Shown: in pieces, positions 17,769 through 27,015 of the stretch
How the letters are laid out: each line of letters starts with the position of its first letter
Position numbering within the stretch: position 1 is the stretch's first letter
Source of the DNA: Octadecabacter dasysiphoniae
Lineage (GTDB): Bacteria; Pseudomonadota; Alphaproteobacteria; Rhodobacterales; Rhodobacteraceae
Direction: 5' to 3'
Assembly: GCF_021532615.1 (NCBI RefSeq)
Contig: NZ_JAKGAQ010000001.1
Coordinates: forward strand, 620,001-684,000
DNA length: 64,000 bases
Translations under genes and position numbers: made by a program
Notes under the pieces: generated by a model
What the model saw: only the letters and a program-made list of their open reading frames with translations
Told to the model about the DNA's origin: nothing
Databases searched by the model: none

Positions 17769-18104
17769 ATGACATACATCGTCAATGACAACTGCATCGC
17801 CTGCAAATACACCGACTGCGTCGAAGTGTGCCCCGTGGATTGTTTCTATGAGGGTGAGAACATGCTGGTGATCCACCCCGACGAATGTATCGATTGTGGC
17901 GTGTGCGAACCTGAATGCCCCGCCGATGCGATCCGCCCCGACACCGAGCCGGACATGGAAAAATGGGTTGAGTTCAACCGCAAGTATTCCATCGCTTGGC
18001 CTGTCATCATCACCAAAAAAGACCCTCTGCCGACCGCTGATGAAATGGACGGCAAAGAGGGCAAGATGGATCTGTTTTCCGAAGCCCCGGGCGAGGGTGG
18101 CTAA
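17769..18104 (+). CDS. fdxA: Seven-iron ferredoxin FdxA
   Basis: A 111-residue electron carrier with one [3Fe-4S] and one [4Fe-4S] cluster. Cysteines are at 9, 12, 17, 21, 25, 40, 43, 46 and 50; C9, C17 and C50 fit the three-iron cluster, and C21, C40, C43 and C46 the four-iron cluster. The C-terminal WP(V)IITKKDPLP region is typical of alphaproteobacterial FdxA. It lies downstream of the S4 gene and upstream of carD, a common roseobacter order. Confidence 0.96.
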   Translation: MTYIVNDNCIACKYTDCVEVCPVDCFYEGENMLVIHPDECIDCGVCEPECPADAIRPDTEPDMEKWVEFNRKYSIAWPVIITKKDPLPTADEMDGKEGKMDLFSEAPGEGG

Positions 18105-18194
18105 AACACTTCGTTGTTGGGTGTGGGAATCAGGCGGTTTTTGTGCTATAGACTGTGTAATGCCGCGTAATTGTTGATCTGGAATTGTAGAAGC

Positions 18195-18228
18195 GCTGAC
18201 GGGGGTCCTTGGGCCAACGTCGGTTTTT
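18195..18228 (+). terminator. Possible terminator downstream of fdxA
   Basis: GCTGACG and CGTCGGT can pair over seven positions (two or three G:T) across the intervening GGGGTCCTTGGGCCAA, followed by TTTTTT. It sits in the 190-base gap between fdxA and carD. The stem is imperfect, so confidence is low. An extended -10-like TGTGCTATAG occurs earlier in the gap and may be part of the carD promoter. Confidence 0.35.
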
Positions 18229-18293
18229 TGTCGTCCGAATTGGATGGATGTGATGCAAGTTTGGTGAGACTGCTTTGAGGAAAGGAAAAACTC

Positions 18294-18809
18294 ATGGCCA
18301 AGAAGAAAAGTGAATTTAGCCCCAACGACTTCGTTGTTTACCCCGCACATGGCGTGGGCAAGATCGTATCGATCGAGACACAAGAGGTCGCCGGGTTCGA
18401 GCTGGAGATGTTCGTGATCGCGTTTGAAAAGGACAAGATGACGTTGAAAGTACCAACAAATAAGGCGGAAGAGGTCGGCATGCGGGCGCTGTCCGGCCCT
18501 GACGTCGTTGCCGATTGCATGAAAACCCTGAAGGGTAAGGCCAAGGTCAAAAAGGCCATGTGGTCGCGCCGTGCGCAGGAATATGAGCAAAAGATCAACT
18601 CGGGTGATCTGATCGCGATTGCCGAAGTGGTGCGTGATTTGCACCGTGCGGACGATCAGCGCGAGCAGAGCTATTCCGAGCGCCAGCTGTATGAAGCAGC
18701 GCTTGAGCGTTTGACGCGTGAATTTGCGGCTGTGGGCAATGGTAACGAAGTTGATGCTGGGCTTGAGATTACAGACACCCTTGCAAGTCGTGCGGTTCCC
18801 GCAGCTTAA
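18294..18809 (+). CDS. carD: CarD-family transcriptional regulator
   Basis: A 171-residue protein that binds RNA polymerase beta and stabilises open complexes. The N-terminal Tudor-like RNAP-interaction domain covers about residues 8-65 (FSPNDFVVYPAHGVGKIVSIE), and the rest is a helical DNA-binding domain with WSRRAQEYEQKINSGDL near 98-114 containing the conserved Trp used at the -10 upstream fork. The ATG at 18294 has AGGAAAGG upstream. The gene ends in a strong terminator. Confidence 0.95.
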   Translation: MAKKKSEFSPNDFVVYPAHGVGKIVSIETQEVAGFELEMFVIAFEKDKMTLKVPTNKAEEVGMRALSGPDVVADCMKTLKGKAKVKKAMWSRRAQEYEQKINSGDLIAIAEVVRDLHRADDQREQSYSERQLYEAALERLTREFAAVGNGNEVDAGLEITDTLASRAVPAA

Positions 18810-18828
18810 GCGACTGTTAGAAAATAGA

Positions 18829-18858
18829 AAAAGCCGCGCTGAAGAAGCGCGGCTTTTG
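18829..18858 (+). terminator. Rho-independent terminator of carD
   Basis: AAGCCGCGCT (18831-18840) pairs perfectly with AGCGCGGCTT (18846-18855) across loop GAAGA; A-rich on the left and TTTT on the right, so it could also serve the convergent purD gene. Confidence 0.92.
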
Positions 18859-18903
18859 TCGTTTTTACGGGTGCATGATGTCGGCCTGATCGCGCCGTGA
18901 TGA

Positions 18904-20166
18904 TTACAGCGCGCGGTGGCCGATATCGCGGCGGTAAAATCCATCAGGCCAGTCAATGCCATCAATCATGGCGTAGGCCTTTGCGTGTGCGTCTTCCAGC
19001 GTAGCGCCCCGCGCGGTGACATTCAGAACGCGACCACCCGCGGCAACGATTTGGCCGTTATAGGTGCGTGTTCCCGCATGAAACGTCATTTCGCCCGAGG
19101 TTTCGGGCAGATCGTCCAGGCCTTTGATCTGCGTGCCCTTCGCGTAGCTGCCCGGATACCCGTTGGCCGCCATCACAATTGTCAGCGCGTGATCATCTGC
19201 CCAGTTTGGTGTGACATCCGCCAACCGATTTTCAGCGCAGGCGTGCAGCAGATCAAGAACCTGCGCCCCAAGACGCATCATCAACACCTGACATTCAGGA
19301 TCACCAAAGCGCACATTATATTCGACCAGACGCGGCTGCCCGTCCTTGATCATCAGGCCTGCATATAGGATGCCCTGAAACGGCGTGCCACGTTTTGCCA
19401 TTTCCGCCACAGTTGGTTCTACGATTTCTTTCAAGGCCTTAGCAGCGATGGCATCGGTCAGAACCGGGGCAGGGGAATAGGCACCCATCCCGCCCGTGTT
19501 GGGGCCTTCGTCGCCGTCATAGGCGCGTTTGTGGTCTTGCGCGGTGCCGATGGGCAGAACGGTTTTTCCGTCGCACAGGATGAAATAAGACGCCTCTTCG
19601 CCGTCCATGAATTCTTCGATGACGACTTCTGCACCTGCCGCGCCGAATTGACCGCCCAGCATATCATCGACTGCGGCGTGGGCTGTGGCCACATCCATGG
19701 CAACGACGACGCCTTTTCCTGCGGCCAGCCCATCTGCCTTAATCACGATTGGCGCACCCTGTTCGGTGACATAGGCCTTGGCGGCATCCGCGTCGGTGAA
19801 ATGGGCGTAGCCTGCGGTTGGCGCAGCGCAGGCGTCGCAGATTGCTTTTGTGAAAGATTTAGAAGATTCCAACTTGGCCGCAGCCTGAGAACATCCAAAT
19901 ACGACAAGCCCATTTGCGCGCAAAACGTCCGCAACACCTGCTGCAAGGGGGGCTTCTGGACCGATTATCACGAAATCAATTGCGTTTTCGGCGCAAAACA
20001 TCGCCACCGCGTCCCCGTTTTCGATTTCGAGCGCCGCACATTCAGCAATTTGCGCGATACCGGCGTTGCCCGGTGCCACGATCAGGCGGTCACATTTGGG
20101 GTTTTGCTTTACGGCCCATGCGAGGCTGTGCTCGCGTCCGCCACCGCCTAAAATCAGGATGTTCAT
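18904..20166 (-). CDS. purD: Phosphoribosylamine-glycine ligase (GAR synthetase)
   Basis: Joins glycine to phosphoribosylamine with ATP, the second step of purine synthesis. The 420-residue ATP-grasp enzyme starts MNILILGGGGREHSLAW, a hallmark of PurD, and contains KADGLAAGKGVVVA and the PFQGILYAGLM segment near 285-295. I chose the ATG at 20166 because homologues start at MNIL and AAGGGA lies upstream; the longer open frame is spurious. It is divergent from xseA across a 63-base gap. Confidence 0.97.
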   Translation of the reverse strand: MNILILGGGGREHSLAWAVKQNPKCDRLIVAPGNAGIAQIAECAALEIENGDAVAMFCAENAIDFVIIGPEAPLAAGVADVLRANGLVVFGCSQAAAKLESSKSFTKAICDACAAPTAGYAHFTDADAAKAYVTEQGAPIVIKADGLAAGKGVVVAMDVATAHAAVDDMLGGQFGAAGAEVVIEEFMDGEEASYFILCDGKTVLPIGTAQDHKRAYDGDEGPNTGGMGAYSPAPVLTDAIAAKALKEIVEPTVAEMAKRGTPFQGILYAGLMIKDGQPRLVEYNVRFGDPECQVLMMRLGAQVLDLLHACAENRLADVTPNWADDHALTIVMAANGYPGSYAKGTQIKGLDDLPETSGEMTFHAGTRTYNGQIVAAGGRVLNVTARGATLEDAHAKAYAMIDGIDWPDGFYRRDIGHRAL

Positions 20167-20229
20167 CTGTATTTCCCTTCCGCTTTGGTGCCGTTTAAGG
20201 TGCACAAGACCACAGCACAAGAGACACCC

Positions 20230-21765
20230 ATGGACCTGATCGACGAACCGGAATCCGCAGGCAACACCCCTGAATTCACCGTGAGCGACCTGACGGGCGC
20301 GGTCAAACGCGCGATTGAGGGCGAATTTGGCCATGTGCGGGTTAAGGCCGAAGTGGGACGCGTGGTGCGGGCACGGTCTGGCCATCTTTACTTTGACCTC
20401 AAGGATGATCGCAACGTGCTGGCCTGCACGACGTGGAAGGGCCAAGTGTCGAGCCTGTCCGTGATCCCCGAGGAGGGGATGGAGGTCGTGGTGCAAGGGC
20501 GGATGACCACCTTTGGTAGCCAGTCGAAATATCAGCTGAACGCGACAGAAGTGGCCGTGGCAGGCGTCGGCGCGCTGATGGCGATGCTTGATAAGCGCAA
20601 GAAAACGCTTGAGGCCGAGGGGCTGTTTGATAGCGCAAGAAAGCAGGAACTGCCGTTTCTGCCGGATGTGATCGGGGTTGTTACGTCGCCGACGGGCGCC
20701 GTTATTCGTGATATTTTACATAGGCTTAGGGACAGGTTTCCGCGCAAGGTTCTGGTTTGGCCAGTCGCGGTGCAAGGCAAGGACTGCGCACCACAAGTTG
20801 CGCGTGCGATTGAAGGGTTCAACGCGATGACGCCCGGTGGCGCGATGCCACGGCCCGACCTGATTATCGTAGCGCGTGGGGGCGGATCGATTGAGGATCT
20901 GTGGGGCTTTAACGAGGAAATCGTTGCACGTGCGACTGCTGCGTCAAACATTCCCCTGATTTCTGCGGTGGGTCACGAAACGGATACGACCCTGATCGAC
21001 TTTGTTTCGGACCGGCGCGCGCCGACGCCAACGGCAGCGGCTGAAATGGCGGTTCCTGTGCGGCTGGAATTGCTTGCAGGTGTGGATCAAATGGGGGCTC
21101 GCGCCAGCCGTGCCGCATCTGACGGGATTGCACGGCGTAAACAACGGGTTGCGGATTTGTGGCGGGTTCTTCCGAAGAAGGAACAACTGACAGATGACGC
21201 GAAACAACGGTATGATTACTGGGCCGAAAAGCTGGATGTTGCACTGATTTCGCGGGTGCGGGATGGAAAATTGCGGCTGGGTGAGGCGTCCGGTTTGTTG
21301 CGCCCGTCTGTTTTGGGCAATCGCATCGGGCAGGGGCGTGACCGTTTGACAGGATTGCAATCGCGACTTGCGCCAGCATTGGGGCGCACAACGGCGCAAG
21401 CGCGGCGCGATCTGAACCGCCACCTGCTGCGCCCCGATGTCGTGCGCGCCGTTCAATCGCGTGCCGCCAAGGATCTGGGCGCGACCCTGCGGCGCATGTC
21501 CACGGCTGCGTTGACGCAGGTCGAACGGCAGCGCAACCGCCTTGGTGCGTTGGACAGGATGCGCGAAACGCTTGGGTATCGCGAAACGCTGAAACGGGGC
21601 TACGCCGTTGTGCGCGGCGACGGTGAGGTGGTGACAACAGCCAAAGCAGCTAAATCTGCGGCAACCCTCGAGATTGAGTTCGCGGACGGTAAGATGGCGC
21701 CCGCAGGAAAACCTGCCAAGGCGAAAACCAAGACGCCGCCGCCCGATCAAGGCAGTCTATTTTAG
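20230..21765 (+). CDS. xseA: Exodeoxyribonuclease VII large subunit
   Basis: Large subunit of the single-strand-specific exonuclease VII, used in repair. The 511-residue protein has an N-terminal OB-fold (about 15-110), the catalytic core with GVVTSPTGAVIRDILHRL near 155-172 and the RGGGSIEDLWGFNEE motif near 225-239, then SAVGHETD, and a C-terminal coiled-coil arm. The start at 20230 (MDLIDEPES) fits homologues better than the earlier in-frame ATG-like start. The small subunit gene xseB is not adjacent. Confidence 0.96.
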   Translation: MDLIDEPESAGNTPEFTVSDLTGAVKRAIEGEFGHVRVKAEVGRVVRARSGHLYFDLKDDRNVLACTTWKGQVSSLSVIPEEGMEVVVQGRMTTFGSQSKYQLNATEVAVAGVGALMAMLDKRKKTLEAEGLFDSARKQELPFLPDVIGVVTSPTGAVIRDILHRLRDRFPRKVLVWPVAVQGKDCAPQVARAIEGFNAMTPGGAMPRPDLIIVARGGGSIEDLWGFNEEIVARATAASNIPLISAVGHETDTTLIDFVSDRRAPTPTAAAEMAVPVRLELLAGVDQMGARASRAASDGIARRKQRVADLWRVLPKKEQLTDDAKQRYDYWAEKLDVALISRVRDGKLRLGEASGLLRPSVLGNRIGQGRDRLTGLQSRLAPALGRTTAQARRDLNRHLLRPDVVRAVQSRAAKDLGATLRRMSTAALTQVERQRNRLGALDRMRETLGYRETLKRGYAVVRGDGEVVTTAKAAKSAATLEIEFADGKMAPAGKPAKAKTKTPPPDQGSLF

Positions 21766-21798
21766 GGTACATATCGCGGTAAATTTGGGCGCGGGGGT

Positions 21799-22191
21799 TT
21801 AGGTGCCAACACCGCTACAAATCAAGGGTTCGGATTCAACGGCTTCATAAAGGACGGTTGTCCCGGGTGTGTTAGCAAAATCAGCGCGAATTTTTCCATC
21901 GACGTCAAAGACTTGCCAGCATTGCGGATCCGGATTGTTGTCATAGACAAAGCAAATATTGGGGCCAGTATCCGACGCCTTTTCAAACCATTCGCCCGCC
22001 ACGCAATCACCGCCTTGAAACGACCACACCACTTGTCGGTTGGGGCCGTAGTATTCGACCCCGTAGGGAAATGCCCCTGTTGAAAAGCTGAGGGTTTTTC
22101 CTTCCACCAGTGCTTCGAACGCAGCACCGTCAAGGGGCGTTTCCGCAAAAGCAGGGCCAGCAAGGGCGATCAGGATAAGTACGCTACGCAT
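21799..22191 (-). CDS. Small secreted protein, unknown function
   Basis: A 130-residue protein with a short signal peptide (MRSVLILIALAGPAFA, cleavage before ETPL). The mature part contains four cysteines, in GGDC, NICFVYD, PQCW and LIC, which suggests one or two disulfides in the periplasm, and several aromatic residues (YGVEYYGP, VVWSFQG). I chose the ATG at 22191; a GTG ten codons earlier is possible. No family recognised with confidence. It lies convergent to xseA and downstream of the alkB-like gene. Confidence 0.75.
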   Translation of the reverse strand: MRSVLILIALAGPAFAETPLDGAAFEALVEGKTLSFSTGAFPYGVEYYGPNRQVVWSFQGGDCVAGEWFEKASDTGPNICFVYDNNPDPQCWQVFDVDGKIRADFANTPGTTVLYEAVESEPLICSGVGT

Positions 22192-22237
22192 GGTTGGATT
22201 TTTGCAGAAAACTAAAGCCACGACCAGCCACGGTTTT

Positions 22238-23272
22238 TTATTCAGCCGCGTCTTGCCAGTCGGCGACGCGCGGATCCATCATGCGCCGCCACAAGCGTGG
22301 GTAAAGGGCAACGCAGGCCATCGCGGGCAATGACAGCGGCAGCATGGGCATTTCATGATCCAGCCGCAGCGCAGGAAAGGGGCGCGCAGGGTGGGCGTGA
22401 TGATCCGAATGGCGCGGCGCATTTAGCATAAGCGCGGATGACATGGCGTGCGGGGCGTTCCATGAATGGCGCGATCCCACGGGTTCGTATTTGCCATTGT
22501 CCAGTTTGCGCCGCCACAAACCATAATGTTGGACGTAATCCGACATCATCAATTGCAACTGGGCAAATGCGGCCAAACACACCGCGGCCAGCACGCCAAT
22601 CGCCCCGCCGATTATACCTGCAAGGATCAAAACCGCAGCCGCGCCAACTATGTAGGCGACATAGGGATGGCGCCATTTGGGTCTGTTAAGGCGTTCAAAA
22701 CGCTGGTTTTCGACCCTTAGCCCTTCTACAAAACCGCCCGCCCATGCGCGTAAGAAGAATCGATAGAAATTTTCACCCCGTCGCGCGGTGCTCGGATCAT
22801 TTGGTGTGCCGATGTGAACGTGATGGATCAACGTATGGGCTGACAAATGGTGCCCGAACAGCACCGATATATAAACCCAACGGCCCAAGCTGCGCAGCCA
22901 ACGGCCGGGGCGGTGGATTAGTTCGTGTGCGTTTGAATTGCTGACTTGGCCCATAAACAACCCGGCGGCAGCGAACACGACCAGCTTTTCCCAAGTTGCC
23001 AGCCCCGTTTGATCGCTAAGGGCCGCAATAACCGCAAACCACAATGTGAAATGTGCAATGGCGATGGCCACCGACAGCCCATTTGCGGCGGGAAATTCAT
23101 CGCCTTCAACCGACGGCAATGTGGCTGTGACCAGTTCATCGATGCTGGCGGTCAATGCAGTCATCCATGCCAGTCCGGCCAATGCCCAGTACCCGCCCCA
23201 AAGCGCACCCGCGCCAATCAGCAGGGGGGCCATCAATGTGACTGTTGTGAAAATCGGCAATGGGTTACGCAC
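22238..23272 (-). CDS. alkB: AlkB-family alkane 1-monooxygenase / fatty acid hydroxylase-like protein
   Basis: An integral membrane di-iron hydroxylase of 344 residues. Histidine boxes are HELIH (116-120), FGHHLSAHTLIHH (139-151), DYVQHYGL near 245 and RHSDHH near 285, which supplies the expected iron ligands. The second box reads AHTLIHH, where classical AlkB has EHNRGHH, so the flanking residues are diverged. GTPNDPSTARRGE follows as in AlkB. Four to six membrane segments are visible. It is divergent from ftsY and no rubredoxin gene is nearby. It could be a long-chain or non-alkane hydroxylase. Confidence 0.82.
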   Translation of the reverse strand: MRNPLPIFTTVTLMAPLLIGAGALWGGYWALAGLAWMTALTASIDELVTATLPSVEGDEFPAANGLSVAIAIAHFTLWFAVIAALSDQTGLATWEKLVVFAAAGLFMGQVSNSNAHELIHRPGRWLRSLGRWVYISVLFGHHLSAHTLIHHVHIGTPNDPSTARRGENFYRFFLRAWAGGFVEGLRVENQRFERLNRPKWRHPYVAYIVGAAAVLILAGIIGGAIGVLAAVCLAAFAQLQLMMSDYVQHYGLWRRKLDNGKYEPVGSRHSWNAPHAMSSALMLNAPRHSDHHAHPARPFPALRLDHEMPMLPLSLPAMACVALYPRLWRRMMDPRVADWQDAAE

Positions 23273-23440
23273 GTGGTGGACCTTTTTGGGCGGGACAATC
23301 GAGTTTTAGACTATATTCCAAGTGAATGTAGCGCGACAGGTGGTCCCAACCACGGCGCAGATGTGGAAATTTCGTGGTCTCGGGTTTCTTCCCTGCTTGT
23401 GGCCCATTAGATGTTACAAAAGACTAAAAGCGAGGCCGGT

Positions 23441-25168
23441 GTGGCGTTTTTCAAGAAACTCAAAGATCGTTTGTTCAAATCTTCCTCTAAGATCGAGGAT
23501 GGCCTGGATGCTATCGTCGGTGATGGTGGGGTTGAGGAAGACGTAGAAGCGCAAATCGACACGGCTGCACACGAGGCAGCGGAACGCGCGAAAGCCGAGG
23601 CCGCGCTAGAAGCCGAACGATTGGAAACAGCCCGATTGGCACAAGAAGCCGCCGAGGCTGAGGCCGCAGAGGCCCAACGAGTGAGGGACGAAGAGGCCCG
23701 CGAAGCGACCCGCCTTGAGGAAGAACGCGCTGCTGAAACCGCACGGGTTGCCGAAAACCGGCGTTTGGCAGAAGCAGCCGAGCGTGAACAGGCGGCCCGC
23801 GCACAAGCCGAGCGTGCCGAGGCAGAGCGTATCCAAGCCGAGGCAGCGGCATTGGCGGCAGCCCAAGCGGCCAAAGAACTCGCCGAAGCCGAGGCGCAAG
23901 CCCAAGCAAACGCCGCCCAAGAGGCCGCAGAAGATGAAGCAGAACGTGCGAGGTTGCGCGCGGTTGAAGCAGAACGACTGGAAACAGAACGCGCCGCAGA
24001 GGTCGCTCGACAGGCCGAAGCCGCCCGTATTGCCGAACAAGAACGCCAAGATGCAGCCGCCCTTGAGGCCGAATCTGCGGCCCGCGCACAAGAGGCACAA
24101 TTGGCCGAAAATGCGCGGCGTGCCGAAGACGCCCAACACGCCCACGAAGCGCGCCTTGCCGCTGAAGCCCGTGCAGCTGACGCGGAACGCGAAGCCGCAC
24201 AGGCCGCCGAAGCTGCGGCCGCGCGCGCGGCAGAGGATGCACGCCTTGCAGAAGCGCAAAAGGCCGAAAGTGCCGTCGCAAAACCCGGTCTTTTGGGGCG
24301 TCTGTTGGGGCGCGGCGAAAAGAAAACCGTCGTGCGCCGAGAACTTGATGACGATATGCTTGAACAGCTCGAAGAATTGTTGATTTCGGCTGATATGGGC
24401 GTGGACACGGCCCTGCGTGTGACAGCAAATATGGCCGAAGGGCGGTTTGGAAAACGCCTTTCGACGCAGGAAATCAAAGAGTTACTGGCCGCAGAGGTGA
24501 CCCGCATCATGGAGCCTGTCGCGCGTCCCATGCCGCTTTATCCCACCAAGCCGCAAGTCGTGCTGGTCGTCGGCGTGAACGGATCTGGTAAGACAACAAC
24601 GATCGGAAAGCTCGCCAGCCAATTTCAGGCAGCAGGCAAAAAGGTCGTGATCGCGGCGGGCGATACGTTTCGCGCGGCTGCGGTCGAACAATTGCAGGTC
24701 TGGGGGGATCGTGCGGGCGTTCCCGTGCTGACGGCCGCAGAAGGAAGCGACCCTGCCAGCCTTGCCTTTGATGCCATGGAACAAGCGGCCAAAGACGGCG
24801 CGGATTTGTTGATGATCGATACCGCCGGACGTTTGCAAAACCGTGCAGACCTGATGGAAGAACTGTCAAAGATTGTGCGCGTCATCCGCAAGAAAGACCC
24901 GGATGCGCCGCACAATACGTTGCTGGTGCTGGACGCGACAACGGGGCAGAACGCATTGTCCCAAGTCAAAACATTTCAGGAATTGGCGGACGTCAGCGGC
25001 TTGGTCATGACGAAGTTGGATGGCACCGCAAAGGGCGGTGTTTTAGTGGCATTGGCGGATAAATTCGGTCTGCCGATCCATGCCATTGGTGTGGGAGAGC
25101 AAATTGATGACCTCGCGCCGTTTGACCCCGAAGAATTTGCTGATGCCTTGATCGGGCTAGATCGATGA
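23441..25168 (+). CDS. ftsY: Signal recognition particle receptor FtsY
   Basis: Receptor for SRP at the inner membrane; a GTPase that hands ribosomes to SecYEG. The 575-residue protein has a very long acidic, Ala/Glu/Arg-rich A domain (about 20-285), predicted helical coiled coil, then the NG domain with G1 GVNGSGKTTTIGK near 376-388, DTFRAAA, DTAGRLQN and TKLDGTAKGG. I prefer the GTG at 23441 (reads AFFKKLKDRLFKSSSK), where homologues begin and GAGG lies upstream; an in-frame start at 23411 adds ten residues. The next gene overlaps by ATGA. Confidence 0.96.
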   Translation: MAFFKKLKDRLFKSSSKIEDGLDAIVGDGGVEEDVEAQIDTAAHEAAERAKAEAALEAERLETARLAQEAAEAEAAEAQRVRDEEAREATRLEEERAAETARVAENRRLAEAAEREQAARAQAERAEAERIQAEAAALAAAQAAKELAEAEAQAQANAAQEAAEDEAERARLRAVEAERLETERAAEVARQAEAARIAEQERQDAAALEAESAARAQEAQLAENARRAEDAQHAHEARLAAEARAADAEREAAQAAEAAAARAAEDARLAEAQKAESAVAKPGLLGRLLGRGEKKTVVRRELDDDMLEQLEELLISADMGVDTALRVTANMAEGRFGKRLSTQEIKELLAAEVTRIMEPVARPMPLYPTKPQVVLVVGVNGSGKTTTIGKLASQFQAAGKKVVIAAGDTFRAAAVEQLQVWGDRAGVPVLTAAEGSDPASLAFDAMEQAAKDGADLLMIDTAGRLQNRADLMEELSKIVRVIRKKDPDAPHNTLLVLDATTGQNALSQVKTFQELADVSGLVMTKLDGTAKGGVLVALADKFGLPIHAIGVGEQIDDLAPFDPEEFADALIGLDR

Positions 25169-26097
25169 AACACTGGATCATCGCCGCGCTTTTGCTTGCG
25201 TCCCCCGCCGCCGCACAAGACCGCATGACGCCAGCGCAATGTACGGGCAGCCTGTCTGCAGTGACGGCGATGGCCGACCTCCCGGCGACGTTGGGCACGG
25301 CGCAAGTCGATGATGAGGGCTGGTGCCGGCTGTCAGACGTCGAGGTGCCGATTGATGATGTAAGCGGGCTGAGGATCGGGCATCTGCGGTGGCGCGCGTC
25401 TGATATCGCGCGGTTCATTGAGGGCGGGCTTCCGCCCCGCACGATCGACATTGAGGGCGTTGATTTTGGTATGACGGCGCGCACCGGCGATCCAGTGTTT
25501 GACTATCTTTTGGGATTGCAGATGCGCCAGGCACAGATGTCATTTGGGGCATCCTTGCGCTGGGACGGGGTCCAAAATGCCGTTACCATCAACAATGCCT
25601 ATTTTGAATTTGATGCGACAAACCGCATAGAAGCGACAGCGCGGATTGAGGGCGTCAACCTGAGTGATATGGCGGCAATCCAAACCAGTCTTGGCACTGC
25701 TGGCCTGCGCAGCCTGACGATGAAATCGCAGTTTGACGGATGGTTTGAGACCTATGTTGCGATGATTGTCGGCAATATGGTTTTGGCAGAAGGCGACGGC
25801 ACACCAGAAGCGCAAGTCGCGGCGCGCAAACGCCAAGCTATTGAATTTATGAATGATCTTCCCGATAGCTTTATGCCCACGCCAAGCCGAAGCGCGCTTG
25901 CGGGATTTATCAACGGCCTGCCGACGCCGCGGGGTACGGCGCAGTTGCAAATCAGTGCGAACCCCACGATTGGCGCTGTGCGCGCGGCCCGTCTAGCGGC
26001 CATCCCGCGTGATGCCGATCTCGCGCAGTTGGTGGAAATGGCGCTGGACGGTGTGACAGCGTTGTTCACCTGGACCCCGGCAGGACAGGCAAAATGA
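25165..26097 (+). CDS. Secreted protein of unknown function, paralogue A
   Basis: A 310-residue exported protein (signal peptide to about residue 18, cleavage after AAA). It starts with MTPAQC soon after the cleavage site, then a DEGWC motif near 53, WRASDIARF near 77, and LPDSFMPTPSRSALAGFINGL near 232. The same landmarks, in the same order, occur in the next gene, so the two are tandem paralogues. Its start overlaps the ftsY stop by four bases. I do not recognise the family. The repeated two-sheet-like pattern of alternating hydrophobics suggests a beta-rich periplasmic domain, an inference. Confidence 0.85.
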   Translation: MKHWIIAALLLASPAAAQDRMTPAQCTGSLSAVTAMADLPATLGTAQVDDEGWCRLSDVEVPIDDVSGLRIGHLRWRASDIARFIEGGLPPRTIDIEGVDFGMTARTGDPVFDYLLGLQMRQAQMSFGASLRWDGVQNAVTINNAYFEFDATNRIEATARIEGVNLSDMAAIQTSLGTAGLRSLTMKSQFDGWFETYVAMIVGNMVLAEGDGTPEAQVAARKRQAIEFMNDLPDSFMPTPSRSALAGFINGLPTPRGTAQLQISANPTIGAVRAARLAAIPRDADLAQLVEMALDGVTALFTWTPAGQAK

Positions 26098-27008
26098 AAA
26101 AGGTAGCCGCCGCCGCCCTGATCGCCGCGATCGCTGCGCCCCTTGCCGCACAAGAACAAATGACCCGCACATCTTGTCAAGAATCGTATCAACGGGCCGC
26201 CGATCTGGTCAGCCCGAATGATGCGACTGTCGGTTTGCAAATACAGTTTACGCGGGTCACACCCGATGGCTGGTGCCAGTTTTTGGGCACTGATCCGGGG
26301 TTCGACACTGCGCCGTTTGCATCGTTTGATTGGCGTCTGGAGGACAGCGCCCGTTGGACGCGTGACGGCGTGCCGCCCCTGGCCGTTGAGGTCAGGATTG
26401 ATGGATTTACCCCCGAAGACACGCCGCCCAACGGGCAGACGGCGATCCCGTCGCTGAGTATCGAGGCGACCTTGCGCCAAGATCCGGATGCGGGGATGGT
26501 CATTCTGGAACGCGCCGTCGTGACAAACGATTTTGGCGACGTCCTGTCGGTGTCGGGTGTGTTCGAACGGGTGTTTTTATCGTCACCCTCCATGATGCAG
26601 GTGTCCATGGGGTCTGCGACGTTCAAGGCCGGGCTGCTATCTATGACGCTGGGCGGCGAGATCGAAAATCCCTTTGGATTTCGGGGGGAGGTCAATGTGA
26701 CCGGCACGCCTAAATCCCAAAGCGAAGCGGCGTTTGATGCCATCACGCGACTGCCGGACGGTTTGATGAACGATGCATCGCGTGCGGAACTGATGGCGTT
26801 TTCCGCCGATCTGCCCAAACCTGTCGGCACGTTAGAAGTGTCGGTTGCCTCCGAACGTGGCCTTGGATTGATGCAGGTCGGATCAGCGATGTATTCCGGT
26901 TTCACGTCTGTCATGGACGAAGGCACCATGAGCAACGAAATGGAAATCATGTTTGACGGTTTGACCGTTGATGCCAATTGGAGCCCAGCGGCCCAAGTGG
27001 CGGATTAA
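26094..27008 (+). CDS. Secreted protein of unknown function, paralogue B
   Basis: A 304-residue exported protein (signal peptide to about residue 19). Landmarks shared with paralogue A: MTRTSC after the cleavage site, PDGWC, WRLEDSARW, GVPPLAVEVRIDGF, LPDGLMNDASRAELMAF and LPKPVGTLE, and the end FDGLTVDANWSPAAQ. The two cysteines of the shared motifs probably form a disulfide. It overlaps paralogue A by ATGA. No family recognised. The ftsY-A-B operon does not explain the function; association with membrane biogenesis is only suggested by position. Confidence 0.85.
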   Translation: MKKVAAAALIAAIAAPLAAQEQMTRTSCQESYQRAADLVSPNDATVGLQIQFTRVTPDGWCQFLGTDPGFDTAPFASFDWRLEDSARWTRDGVPPLAVEVRIDGFTPEDTPPNGQTAIPSLSIEATLRQDPDAGMVILERAVVTNDFGDVLSVSGVFERVFLSSPSMMQVSMGSATFKAGLLSMTLGGEIENPFGFRGEVNVTGTPKSQSEAAFDAITRLPDGLMNDASRAELMAFSADLPKPVGTLEVSVASERGLGLMQVGSAMYSGFTSVMDEGTMSNEMEIMFDGLTVDANWSPAAQVAD

Positions 27009-27015
27009 CCGTGCA

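Noticed and set aside
23407..24531. A 374-codon open frame antisense to ftsY, rich in Ser, Ala and Arg
   Set aside because: It is the mirror of the Ala/Glu-rich A domain; codon bias of the sense gene keeps the antisense frame open. No family pattern or start site.
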